Source: Methanomassiliicoccus sp. UBA6 (GTDB lineage Archaea; Thermoplasmatota; Thermoplasmata; Methanomassiliicoccales; Methanomassiliicoccaceae). Taken from it: a stretch of DNA of 13,343 nt. The stretch lies in the NCBI GenBank assembly GCA_002508545.1, contig DAVH01000049.1:44993-58335 (forward strand), given 5' to 3'. The stretch's first letter is position 1; every line of letters starts with the position of its first letter. Positions 1 to 7,807 of this stretch are shown here, piece after piece. Under the pieces are notes generated by a model. It was not told the origin of the DNA. It searched no databases and saw only the letters and a program-made list of their open reading frames with translations. The translations under genes and the position numbers were made by a program.

Positions 1-358
1 TCAGCTGGGCGACCAGGAATATTATGATGATGGCGAAGGCCTTGAAGATGTTGATGGTGAGGCCTGGCCACCAGGAATAGTCGGTCCAGTTCAGGACGAT
101 GGACACCACCGCGTAGGTCGATATGGCCAGCAATGAGATGATGAATATCAGGGCCATCCGCCGGGAGCTGTCGAGTACCTCGGAGTCGAAATACCGTCCC
201 TCGTGAGCCTTCCAGAGCTCGAAGTGCTTGCTCAGGTAAGACCACAGGTACAGCGACAGGGTGATCACGCCGACGAGGGCCAGTATGGGCCACCCATAGT
301 TGTTCATCCACTGCTCATCACCCACCTCTAAGGGCAGGTAGGCCGGCGAGAAGACCAT
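1..358 (-). CDS. Membrane protein, N-terminal part (cut by left window edge)
   Basis: An open frame runs from an ATG at 358 down to the left edge, giving 119 residues with no stop. Three hydrophobic segments are visible, at about residues 23-41, 68-90 and 100-119. A charged stretch (about 43-67, including KHFELWKAHEGRYF) lies between the first two. A TATA-like TTAATA (381-386, minus strand) is centred about 26 bases before the ATG, so a leaderless transcript starting at the ATG fits and favours this start over the internal Met18. The arrangement resembles the N-terminal region of archaeal small-conductance mechanosensitive (MscS-type) channels, but the diagnostic pore helix and beta domain would lie outside the window. 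The family is therefore a guess; a polytopic membrane protein is well supported. Confidence 0.7.
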   Translation of the reverse strand, partial: MVFSPAYLPLEVGDEQWMNNYGWPILALVGVITLSLYLWSYLSKHFELWKAHEGRYFDSEVLDSSRRMALIFIISLLAISTYAVVSIVLNWTDYSWWPGLTINIFKAFAIIIIFLVAQL

Positions 359-400
359 ATGCCCGCATATCGGCAGGTTGTATTAATGAACTTTCGTTCA
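357..400 (-). promoter_or_regulatory. Promoter of the left-edge membrane protein with two inverted repeats
   Basis: On the minus strand a TTAATA element (381-386) sits about 26 bases ahead of the ATG at 358. Two perfect inverted repeats flank it: TGAAC-TTTC-GTTCA (387-400), next to the TATA where BRE or an activator would bind, and ATATGC-CC-GCATAT (357-370), covering the predicted start of transcription and translation. The repeats are seen directly; an operator role is inferred from position. Confidence 0.4.
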
Positions 401-818
401 CCCGCACTGGCTGGAATGGAGTGCTGAATGACAGATCGCTCTCGAACGACACTGGCCTTGGCACAGGTCCGGATAGTGAGGATGTAAAGCAGCCTGAAAT
501 ACCGAGGGTCGAACAATCGCCATTTTCTTTCTCCCGTCCAGCTTGGCATCCAGAGCTGACAATGTTCTACGGACCGTCCAACATGCTACTGAGGGTCGAC
601 CTTGCTCCCTGACCGCAATCGATTGCTGTAAGGTCCATGGCCATTGATAACCTTTGGAAAAAAATGCCAAAAACAAACCAAATCCTGAGCTATCTGCGGG
701 CTATGGATAAATACCGATGGCCCAGGATGGTAGTTCCTACCCGATATCCATGTTAAATGCCCTTCCACTACGCCTCGGTCCTTGCCGATCGGCGTGATGC
801 TCGATATGGGAGGAACTC
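359..818. other. 460-base gene-free region between divergent genes
   Basis: No convincing coding frame or tRNA is seen. The stretch is visibly more AT-rich than the genes around it, especially 640-715. It holds the minus-strand promoter near 358-400, a perfect 12-base palindrome GCAATCGATTGC (615-626), a small hairpin GGTAG-TTC-CTACC (729-741), a 10-base palindrome GCCGATCGGC (784-793), and two TATA-like patches for the plus-strand gene (706-713 and 751-757). Confidence 0.6.
706..814 (+). promoter_or_regulatory. Putative promoter, leader and ribosome binding site of the radical SAM/SPASM gene
   Basis: GATAAATA at 706-713 is the best TATA candidate and would give a leader of about 80 bases carrying the hairpin at 729-741 and the palindrome at 784-793. 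A weaker alternative is TTAAAT near 751-757, with a shorter leader. A clear Shine-Dalgarno sequence, GGGAGGA (808-814), lies 4 bases before the ATG at 819 and fixes the start. Confidence 0.45.
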
Positions 819-2339
819 ATGAATGATGGACAAGGCGTCGATCTGCTGAGAGCTGCCATCGGAAATCCCGTGATGCGCAGTTTGCTCACTTACTTCAATA
901 GGCATTGTCAACGGTGTGATCAAAATCGACTGGATATCGCGCTCGAGCTATACTCCGGCTCAAGGCCGGAGGCCTGCCCGATGTGCAAATTGGCAGCGGC
1001 GTCGATATCTCCCATCATATCCATGGGGGCACGTTCATTTGGCATCGACGAACAGGACATCAAGAAGGCTTTGGCTGATCCGCACTGGAGAAAGGGATTG
1101 ATATGCGTGGTCAAGGGAATTGCCGCATTCGGGGTCCAGCGACCCTTCGTTCCCGGAGCCCCGTTCCAGGTGGTCTGGGACGTCACCTACGGTTGCAACC
1201 TGCGGTGCAAGCATTGCTACGCTTCGGCCGGCAGGCCGCTCGAGGATGAGCTGAGCACCGACGAGGCGCTTGGGCTCATTGACAGGCTGGCCCAAATGGG
1301 AGTACCCATCCTGGCCTTCTCAGGGGGCGAGCCGCTCACACGGCCGGATATCCTCCAGTTGGTGAAGCGCGCCCGCGAAAGAGGAATGTACGTCGCCATG
1401 GCCACCAACGGGACCCTCATCAGCCCGACAAAGGCCAAGGAGATGAGGGATGCTGGAGTGGAGTACCTCCAGATCAGCATCGATGGCGCCGATGCCTCGT
1501 CCCACGACGCTCTGCGAGGCATTCCCGGTTGCTTCGACCGCGCATTGGACGGGATCAAGAACGCGGTGGCCGAGCAATTCTTCGTCAACATATCGACCAC
1601 CGTCACCAAGCGGAACTATCGGGAGGTCGAGGACATCATCGACCTATGCGACGAGCTAGGCGCCAATTGGTTCATGGCGTACAACTTCATACCCGCCGGA
1701 AGAGGTAAGGATATGATCGCAAGTGACCTTACTCCTCAGATGCGTGAGGACCTTCTCAAGCTGCTGCATGAGAAAGGAAAAACCTCTAGGTGCCAGGTCC
1801 TCTCCACAGCTCCACAGTTCGCCAGGGTGGCGCTTCAGAAGTGCTCGGAGGGCTCGGTCATGGTGCCGACCCATTTCTATAACCAGGTCGTGGAAGGAAG
1901 ATTGTTCGGGCTGACCGAGTTCATAGGTGGATGCGGGGCCGCGCGCTTCTATATGGCGATACGCGCCGACGGCAGGATCGACCCTTGCGTGTTCTTTCAG
2001 AAGACTGTCGGAAATGTCCGCACGGACGATCTGAACGAGATCTGGCTTAATGACCCGCTTTTCCTCCGGCTGCGCGATAAGGACGTGTTGAAAGGAAATT
2101 GCGGACGCTGCGAGTACAGGTACCAATGCGGTGGCTGCCGGGCCAGGGCCAACGGGTATTTCGATGATCCGTTGGCATCTGATCCCGGATGCATAAGGAA
2201 CGTCGACCGCTACACTGACCTAGTAGAGGGAGTTGAGGAGTCCCCTGGTGAAAAAACGGCCTTCGGGGAACAAGCCTCGAACGAGGGAAACCAAGAAGGC
2301 ATCCCGATCCTGAATCACATCTCCGGCTCGAGGATGTGA
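819..2339 (+). CDS. Radical SAM/SPASM domain protein (AhbD/NirJ-like), substrate unknown
   Basis: This 506-residue protein is a radical S-adenosylmethionine enzyme. The CxxxCxxC cluster motif is at C126, C130 and C133 (GCNLRCKHCY), and the GGEP motif is at 169-172. A C-terminal SPASM region carries C372, C390, C428, C431, C437, C440 and C458, a set that in this superfamily binds auxiliary 4Fe-4S clusters. The CGGCRARA stretch is typical of the AhbD/NirJ (heme pathway) and related peptide-modifying branches. The first 60 residues form an extra region with two CxxC pairs (C30/C33 and C53/C56), suggesting another metal site. The last 40 or so residues look disordered. GGGAGGA precedes the ATG. 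A decayed cobalamin-type radical SAM gene begins one base after the stop. The enzyme class is secure; heme synthesis, peptide modification or another reaction cannot be chosen from sequence alone. Confidence 0.9.
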   Translation: MNDGQGVDLLRAAIGNPVMRSLLTYFNRHCQRCDQNRLDIALELYSGSRPEACPMCKLAAASISPIISMGARSFGIDEQDIKKALADPHWRKGLICVVKGIAAFGVQRPFVPGAPFQVVWDVTYGCNLRCKHCYASAGRPLEDELSTDEALGLIDRLAQMGVPILAFSGGEPLTRPDILQLVKRARERGMYVAMATNGTLISPTKAKEMRDAGVEYLQISIDGADASSHDALRGIPGCFDRALDGIKNAVAEQFFVNISTTVTKRNYREVEDIIDLCDELGANWFMAYNFIPAGRGKDMIASDLTPQMREDLLKLLHEKGKTSRCQVLSTAPQFARVALQKCSEGSVMVPTHFYNQVVEGRLFGLTEFIGGCGAARFYMAIRADGRIDPCVFFQKTVGNVRTDDLNEIWLNDPLFLRLRDKDVLKGNCGRCEYRYQCGGCRARANGYFDDPLASDPGCIRNVDRYTDLVEGVEESPGEKTAFGEQASNEGNQEGIPILNHISGSRM

Positions 2340-2340
2340 T

Positions 2341-2647
2341 ATGGCCGACGTGATGCTTATCGCCCCCATCGACCATGCCCCCTCCGGGCCAGACTGGGAT
2401 TTAAAGTATCCCCTCTCAATCTTCTATACTTGGCCTCCTCTTTGCGCGAGAACGGGTTCTCGGTCCAGGTGATCGACGACAACGTTGGTCACATGAGGGC
2501 CGAGGCAGTGGCCCGCTCTCTACCAGACGACGTCCGTTTCGTAGGGCTCACGGCGGCAACCTCTACCTTGAACTCCGCCCATCGTACATCATGAAGCATC
2601 CGTACATACTATCGATGATCCCGCAGGCCCTCTTTCCCAAGGCATGA
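2341..2647 (+). pseudogene. Remnant of a cobalamin-binding radical SAM protein gene (frameshift plus internal deletion)
   Basis: An ATG one base after the preceding stop opens a reading that starts MADVMLIAPIDHAPSGP. From about 2391 the sensible protein continues in another frame, as RLGFKVSPLNLLYLASSLRE and then FSVQVIDDN and FVGLTAATSTLNSA, consistent with loss of one base near 2389. These pieces match the N-terminal B12-binding domain of cobalamin-dependent radical SAM enzymes: the NLLYLAS..LR..G..V.VID pattern and the VGLTA strand. The frame then breaks again near 2580. A third frame gives YIMKHPYILSMIPQALFPKA and a stop at 2645-2647, which looks like the tail of such an enzyme. The whole radical SAM core is missing. 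It was probably once co-translated with the upstream SPASM gene. A sequencing error could explain the first shift but not the missing middle. Confidence 0.72.
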
Positions 2648-2744
2648 GCGATCATGGGATCGGCCATCGGTGATGGCCATCGCGATATCTGGATAGACCC
2701 GATCGCCTCAAGGGGACGCTCCTCGGCCTGGGGATGCGGTTACA

Positions 2745-5700
2745 TCACTGTTCCGACCTCAGGTGGCCCTTGAGCAGCCACACGTCATAGCAGGCCCCGG
2801 TCGATTGTTCAACCCCCAGGCGAAGCTTCACCCCGGCCATCCCCGAGGCCACGACGCCGAAGAACACCTCGGTCTCGCTGCCCCCGTCGACTATGCCCAG
2901 GGTCCCCAGGCTTATCTTCACCTGCCCCAGTACCGTGAGCTTCGCCTCAACGATGTCCAGCATCAGGTCCGGCGTCCCCACCCTCATGTAGGCGCCCATC
3001 TGCACGAACACGTGGTCCGCTAGGGTGTCCATGGGCACCGGCGCCCTGGCTCCCGCCGCCAGCGGGTTCAGGGGGTCGCTCATGATCTCGCCCAGAGCCC
3101 TTATGAACCACTCGAAGCAGTCCCGGATGGCCTTGCCGTCATACTCGAGACCCATGGTGATCCCCCCGCCGGCGACCCCGGTGACGTCATCGAGCCCCAG
3201 CTCGAGGTAGAAGCGTAATGACGATATCGTCCGCTCCACCGTGTCCAGTATGCGGTCCATCATCCTTACCAGCGCCCCGGCGACGATGTCCCGCAGCGTG
3301 CCCATGTCCAATGGCCGGGACGTGCACTCCTCGAAGGATTCACGGAAGCAGTCGATCACCATGTCGAGCAGACCGCCGATGTTCTGCTCGTTCAGCAGCA
3401 CGAAGCCGTTGGAAGTCCCCCTGGTCCCGTCCCTAAGCTCCCACTGCGACGATCCGTCGTGGGTACGCTGCCAGGTCCTCCCGTCATCGGCTAGGTCCTT
3501 GAGCCATGGGGCCGTGTCGACCCTCTTACCGTCACGGTCCAGCAGGGCGACCGATTCCTGCAGCGGAAAGCCCTTCACGTCCCCGTTGTCCAGCGCCTGT
3601 CCTGTGAACTGATGGACATAATAGCCGTGGGCCGGTATCGTCCCGCTGAGGACCTCGCGATGCCGCTCGCCGCGGGAGGTCTCGAGCACGTATCCGCTGA
3701 GGTCCACGGCCGCACTTCCAGGATTGTACAGCTCGACCCACTCCCTGGACCGGTCCGTCCCCCGGGGGTTCAGCTCCACCTCGTTTATGACCAGTGAATC
3801 CCGATGCAGTATGTTGAAGCTCATCTCCATGCCGGCGTTGATGTGCAACTTGGTCCCCGGCAGCGGGGAGGGGATGCTCCTCAGCATCGCGCCGAGGCCG
3901 GGAACGTCGCTCAGGGAGAGCGAGACCCTCTGCACCCTCTCCACCTCCGGCGCGAACAGCTCCAGGGCGTACTGACCCATGTACCCTCTCAGTTCGATCT
4001 GGTGCGCGTACACCTTGGTCAGGGGGTCGATGGTAAGGTCCACGGACCAGTCGTCCGCCTCCAGGTCCATGGAGACGGCGATGGTGTGCTCCCCGCCGGC
4101 GAGGCGGAGCACGCGCAGGGAGGAGCTGAAGCTCGTGCCGGCGAAGGACCGGGACATGTCGATCCTGATCCGGTCCTCGGCACCGGCAAGGGCCGAGTCG
4201 CGGGGAGCGAAGACGATGGAGAGGCTCAGGCCGAGCACGTGAAGGTCGATCGTCGTGCCGCCCACGATGGCCGAGGCGCTGTCGGCCAGCAGACCGATGG
4301 CGTATCCCATCGAGCCGGTGATGATGTCCTCGATGGCACGGGTTCCCGAGGCCAGGAGGCCTTCCAGGGGCTCCAGCGCTCCCGGGGAGCAGGAGAGAAG
4401 ATCGCTGATGATCCGGTAAAGCAGGAGGAACAGGTTCTCGGAGAGGCCTCCGATCGCCTCCGCCGCGGAGGCTAACATGTCATACAGCCCGAGCACCAGG
4501 TTCTGGATGTCGCCTTTCAGGGTGGCGGTGGGGGCGTACTCCACGCCTTCGAGGGCCCATCCGCTGAACGCCACGATGTTGAAGCTTCCCTGGAGGGAGA
4601 TGAGGGCCGAGCACGGCAGATCGACCCCGCCGGTGCCGGAGCGCACCACTACCACGATAGAACCGGAGTAATCGACTCCCCACTGCGTCAGGAAGGGGGT
4701 GGCGGCCATGCTGCCCAGATCGGTGACGTGGCGGTTGGGGTACGAGGTGTTGGAGCGGTCGTACTGCCAGGGCATCCTAATCGATACTTGAAGAGTTCCC
4801 GCCGTCCCATCGCCGGAAAGCTCGGCCGCCGGGGAGCTGACGGTGAGGATCTCGACCCTGCGAACGCCGTCGGCCAGGTCGAGCAGCGTCCCCCCGGCGG
4901 GGAGCGGGACGGCTGCCTCCCCGCCCTGGGCGATGAGACTGTCCCCGAAGCTCGCCATGGTGTCCTTCACCATCAGCGCGGTCATCAGGCCGAGCGGGGT
5001 CATGGAGGTCATGGCGTCGGCGATCATGTTCTGCAGCAGGCGGGGGTCCTCGGTCCTAAGGGATAGTGCGTGGTTCAGCTTGCCGAGCAGGGGGCCGATC
5101 CTGCCCTCCATCAGCTCGGCGAGCATGGCCTCCTTCGCCCCCCAGTTATCGCCGGCGAGCGCCATGACGGTGAAGTTGCGGGCCATCTGCAGGCTTTCCT
5201 CGGAGAAGTGGGGCAGGCCCCCCAGCTTCTCTTCCACCAGGACCTTGGCGAAGTCCATGGCCACCAGGGTCAGCGACCGGTTGACCTGCAGCATCCTCAT
5301 CCAGTTACGGTCGATGAAGTCCATCGCCGCCTGGGCCAGGCCCTCGCGGACCTGCATGGCCTCGTTCGCCCTCTCGATGGCCGGCCGCACCCATCCCGAG
5401 CCGTCCCTGAACGCCTCGTCCAGCTGCTTGTTGATCTCGTCGAGATAGGTCCGCCCGTCGGCGGGGTCAAGATCGAGCTCTAGAGGCGATAGGTGGCAGT
5501 GGGTGGCGATGCCGTAGCATATGGTCTCGATGTAGTTCTTCATCGCTGCGGCGATGGCGTGCGTCTCCGACCGGTACGCCTCCCGTATGTCGCCCCATTC
5601 CGGGAGGGAGAGCACGTCCATCTCGGGAAAGTCCAGATCGTATTTTCCCTTGAAGGTCACTTGCACCCATTCGCCGATGTCGTTCATGAAGGTCATCTTA

Positions 5701-6908
5701 TACGGGGGAAGGTCCACCAGGATGTCCCCTCCCCCGTAGCAGTACCATCTCCAGTTGTACTCCTGGTACCCTGCATCGGCCATCGCCCTGGCGATGTACT
5801 CGGACATGGCGGCCTGATCGTGGTCCCCTCCGGTCAGCATGTCGAGGACCCCGAACAGGTTGTCCTCCGCGTCCTCCAGCATGTCCTCCTCCAGGTTGAC
5901 CAGGTCGATGAGGCCGAGGTAGTCCATCCACTTCAGCACGATGGCGTCGGCGCGAGCGTACAGGGCCTGGCCGACCATAGCCGCCAGGTCAAGCCCCTCT
6001 TCCTCGTAGGACCGCAGGAACAGATCGGCCGGGTCGATCTCTCCCTCCAGGCCATGAAGCAGAGGCTCGATGGTTTCGAGTTCGTCATCTACCGTCCCCA
6101 TGTCCTGGAAGTACCTCAGCTCGGTGAGGAGCACCGCCAGGTTCACCGCCCGGACGACATCCTCGGCGGTGAGTATGACCTCGGTGCTGCCCGCGCCGGT
6201 CCTGGCCTCGGAACCGTAGCCCCTCAGAACGCGGTCCTGGGCGAGGGTGGCCAGCTCGTACTGCACAAGGCTTTCGATCTCCCCTCGAGGGGCGGCCGCG
6301 CTGCTCATGCGGTCGAGCTTGTAGGCGATGAGGGGCAGAGGCACGTAGACGTTCCTGTCCATCTCGACCGTCCTGGTAAGCTCGCCCTCCGGACAGGCGA
6401 CCCTCAGGGAGCAGTTGCCGTTGAGAACGAAGTACGCGGGAACGCTCGCCCCCTGCCATGAGGTGACCTCCTCCCCCATCCGGGCGAAGGACTCCTGCAC
6501 GCTGGCGAGGAGAAAGGTGAGGGACATGTTGTGGGTTACGGAGGACCGGATATCGCCGGACACGAGCGGAAATGTTCGGGCCAGGGATTCATTGAAGGAG
6601 GCGAGGAACCTTTCCTGGAGAGCGGTGCCGTTGAGATGTGTCGTCCCCCGGACCGACCCGACCGCGCTGGAGTAGGCGATGCGGACAACATCATCGATGG
6701 CGGCGTCCATGGCCGCCACCATCTCCTCCAGCTTCTCCTGGGGGATCCGCGACGGCGATCGGGGGGAGCTCATGTCATAGAGGAGCGCCACGCTGATCGA
6801 GGAGATCACCAGCAGGAGGACGGCTATGACGGAGAACGGCATCTGGGCCCTGCGGTCGGCCTTCATCCTGTCGAAGCGCTTGCAACTGCCCGCCACGGAG
6901 AGTGTCAT
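2745..6908 (-). CDS. Giant membrane-anchored surface protein with lamin-tail domain
   Basis: This 1387-residue protein has one N-terminal membrane segment (about residues 23-45) preceded by the basic stretch KADRRAQ. That resembles an archaeal prepilin (class III) signal, where cleavage falls before Q. The remainder appears exported: no other clear membrane span is evident and at least seven NxS/T sequons occur (for example NGT, NES, NMS, NCS, NRS, NFT, NTS). A lamin-tail domain covers about 1037-1170, with the signatures LVINEVELNPRG, REWVELYNPGS, DLSGYVLE and GYYVHQF. The regions before and after it are helix- and strand-rich and unrecognised. The ATG at 6908 lies about 27 bases after a TATA-like GTTAAAAA (6931-6938, read on the minus strand), consistent with a leaderless start; Met15 is an alternative. 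The gene lies 73 bases downstream of the TrmB-like gene. A surface structural or adhesive role is inferred. Confidence 0.8.
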   Translation of the reverse strand: MTLSVAGSCKRFDRMKADRRAQMPFSVIAVLLLVISSISVALLYDMSSPRSPSRIPQEKLEEMVAAMDAAIDDVVRIAYSSAVGSVRGTTHLNGTALQERFLASFNESLARTFPLVSGDIRSSVTHNMSLTFLLASVQESFARMGEEVTSWQGASVPAYFVLNGNCSLRVACPEGELTRTVEMDRNVYVPLPLIAYKLDRMSSAAAPRGEIESLVQYELATLAQDRVLRGYGSEARTGAGSTEVILTAEDVVRAVNLAVLLTELRYFQDMGTVDDELETIEPLLHGLEGEIDPADLFLRSYEEEGLDLAAMVGQALYARADAIVLKWMDYLGLIDLVNLEEDMLEDAEDNLFGVLDMLTGGDHDQAAMSEYIARAMADAGYQEYNWRWYCYGGGDILVDLPPYKMTFMNDIGEWVQVTFKGKYDLDFPEMDVLSLPEWGDIREAYRSETHAIAAAMKNYIETICYGIATHCHLSPLELDLDPADGRTYLDEINKQLDEAFRDGSGWVRPAIERANEAMQVREGLAQAAMDFIDRNWMRMLQVNRSLTLVAMDFAKVLVEEKLGGLPHFSEESLQMARNFTVMALAGDNWGAKEAMLAELMEGRIGPLLGKLNHALSLRTEDPRLLQNMIADAMTSMTPLGLMTALMVKDTMASFGDSLIAQGGEAAVPLPAGGTLLDLADGVRRVEILTVSSPAAELSGDGTAGTLQVSIRMPWQYDRSNTSYPNRHVTDLGSMAATPFLTQWGVDYSGSIVVVVRSGTGGVDLPCSALISLQGSFNIVAFSGWALEGVEYAPTATLKGDIQNLVLGLYDMLASAAEAIGGLSENLFLLLYRIISDLLSCSPGALEPLEGLLASGTRAIEDIITGSMGYAIGLLADSASAIVGGTTIDLHVLGLSLSIVFAPRDSALAGAEDRIRIDMSRSFAGTSFSSSLRVLRLAGGEHTIAVSMDLEADDWSVDLTIDPLTKVYAHQIELRGYMGQYALELFAPEVERVQRVSLSLSDVPGLGAMLRSIPSPLPGTKLHINAGMEMSFNILHRDSLVINEVELNPRGTDRSREWVELYNPGSAAVDLSGYVLETSRGERHREVLSGTIPAHGYYVHQFTGQALDNGDVKGFPLQESVALLDRDGKRVDTAPWLKDLADDGRTWQRTHDGSSQWELRDGTRGTSNGFVLLNEQNIGGLLDMVIDCFRESFEECTSRPLDMGTLRDIVAGALVRMMDRILDTVERTISSLRFYLELGLDDVTGVAGGGITMGLEYDGKAIRDCFEWFIRALGEIMSDPLNPLAAGARAPVPMDTLADHVFVQMGAYMRVGTPDLMLDIVEAKLTVLGQVKISLGTLGIVDGGSETEVFFGVVASGMAGVKLRLGVEQSTGACYDVWLLKGHLRSEQ

Positions 6909-6930
6909 CGATGCCCACGACGACCGCGGC

Positions 6931-6938
6931 GTTAAAAA
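6931..6938 (-). promoter_or_regulatory. TATA box of the giant surface protein gene (leaderless)
   Basis: The minus strand reads TTTTTAAC here. Its centre is about 27 bases ahead of the ATG at 6908, the usual archaeal TATA-to-start distance, and no Shine-Dalgarno sequence precedes the ATG. It indicates separate transcription from the TrmB-like gene upstream. Confidence 0.5.
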
Positions 6939-6981
6939 GGGGGCGAGCTAACTGCAAACTACATCGCTGCGACTGAGGAGC

Positions 6982-7728
6982 TCATCTCTTGCCCTCGGGC
7001 CGGTCCAGCGAGATCTGGAAGAAGTTGTCCAGATGAGCCGCGAGGAAGGGGTTGTCGGTGAACCCGCAGATGCTGAGGTCAGGGGTCGCGATCAGCGCGA
7101 CCTCGTAGTCGGTGATCACATCGGTGGCCAGCAGGTCCTGCTTCCGGATGACCTCCGAGGCGTCAGGCACCTTGACCGACGGCAGCGCGACCACGGTAAC
7201 ATGGACCCCGCGCTTCAGCGCGTTGGCGAACTTCGAAGCGAAGACGTTGTTCAGCTCAGTGAGGTCGGGCGAGGAGAGGAAAAAGCGCTCCCTGGCCATA
7301 TCGAGCATCTCCCCGATCTTGGCCATCACGCTCTCCTTCCCCATGATGGTGTAGACCAGCTGAGGGCTGCCCTTCTCGGTCTGAGAGCCCCTGAGCGAAT
7401 CTAGGAGCTGGAACCCCCGCTCCATCTCCGCCACCATGCGGTCTCGGATCTCGAGCGGCGGTATGGGATGGAACACCACCGGACGGCCTCCCCTCGAGTT
7501 GACGTACCCCTTCTTTTTAAGGGCCTCGAGCACCTTGTACGCCGATGTTCGGGGAATGTCCGCCGTAACGGCGACGTCCTCCGCGGTGCCGTGGGAACGC
7601 AGCACCAGGGCGAGGTAGACCTTGGCCTCGTAATCCGATAGGCCAGTCCTCTTCAGCAGGGACAGGACGTCCTCCTTCTCCAATGCCCTCGATGTGCTCT
7701 CCGTTCGCCTCGGCAAGGTCGCGTTCAT
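6982..7728 (-). CDS. TrmB-family transcriptional regulator
   Basis: This 248-residue protein has a winged helix-turn-helix domain at about residues 20-88. It includes GLSDYEAKVYLALV, the recognition region ADIPRTSAYKVLEALKKKGY, and a wing reading GRPVVFHPIPP, all typical of TrmB-type regulators. A C-terminal effector domain (about 124-238) of the phospholipase-D-like TrmB kind follows, with FLSSPDL, KRGVHVTVV and the closing NPFLAAHLDNFF. Classical TrmB proteins sense sugars, but many members have unknown ligands. The gene is divergent from the Tes-ferredoxin-GGR operon and shares one TATA element with it, so it may regulate that operon and itself; this is inferred from position. The predicted transcript start leaves a leader of about 9 bases before the ATG at 7728, with no strong ribosome binding site. 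Confidence 0.88.
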   Translation of the reverse strand: MNATLPRRTESTSRALEKEDVLSLLKRTGLSDYEAKVYLALVLRSHGTAEDVAVTADIPRTSAYKVLEALKKKGYVNSRGGRPVVFHPIPPLEIRDRMVAEMERGFQLLDSLRGSQTEKGSPQLVYTIMGKESVMAKIGEMLDMARERFFLSSPDLTELNNVFASKFANALKRGVHVTVVALPSVKVPDASEVIRKQDLLATDVITDYEVALIATPDLSICGFTDNPFLAAHLDNFFQISLDRPEGKR

Positions 7729-7743
7729 GCTCCGATTGTCGCT

Positions 7744-7790
7744 CTATAGGCTACAATAGTATTAAATTATCCCATCGCGAATCGTGGGCA
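7744..7790. promoter_or_regulatory. Shared divergent promoter between the TrmB-like gene and the Tes operon
   Basis: The only AT-rich core in the gap is AGTATTAAATTAT (7758-7770). TATTAAAT (plus) and TTTAATA (minus) overlap in it at 7760-7767, so one element can serve both directions. Predicted starts lie near 7790 (plus) and near 7737 (minus). Possible operator repeats are CCCA-N10-TGGG (7771-7788), just before the plus-strand start, and CTATAG (7744-7749), near the minus-strand start. The TATA is well supported; the operators are speculative. Confidence 0.55.
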
Positions 7791-7807
7791 AGCGGGATGA
7801 CACTCGT

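Noticed and set aside
500..515. GGGTCGAAC resembling a tRNA T-arm.
   Set aside because: No acceptor stem, anticodon arm or D-arm can be paired around it.
2661..2690. Repeated GGCCATCG with palindrome GATGGCCATC after the pseudogene, possibly a terminator or attachment site.
   Set aside because: The arms are short, no T-run follows, and there is no integrase or mobile element nearby.
5493..6461. A 322-codon plus-strand frame inside the giant gene.
   Set aside because: It is antisense to a continuous 1387-codon frame, has no start signals and gives a repetitive His/Gly/Val-rich protein.
7784..7807. GTG start for tes.
   Set aside because: It lies only about 20 bases from the centre of the TATA element, upstream of the predicted transcript start, and has no ribosome binding site.
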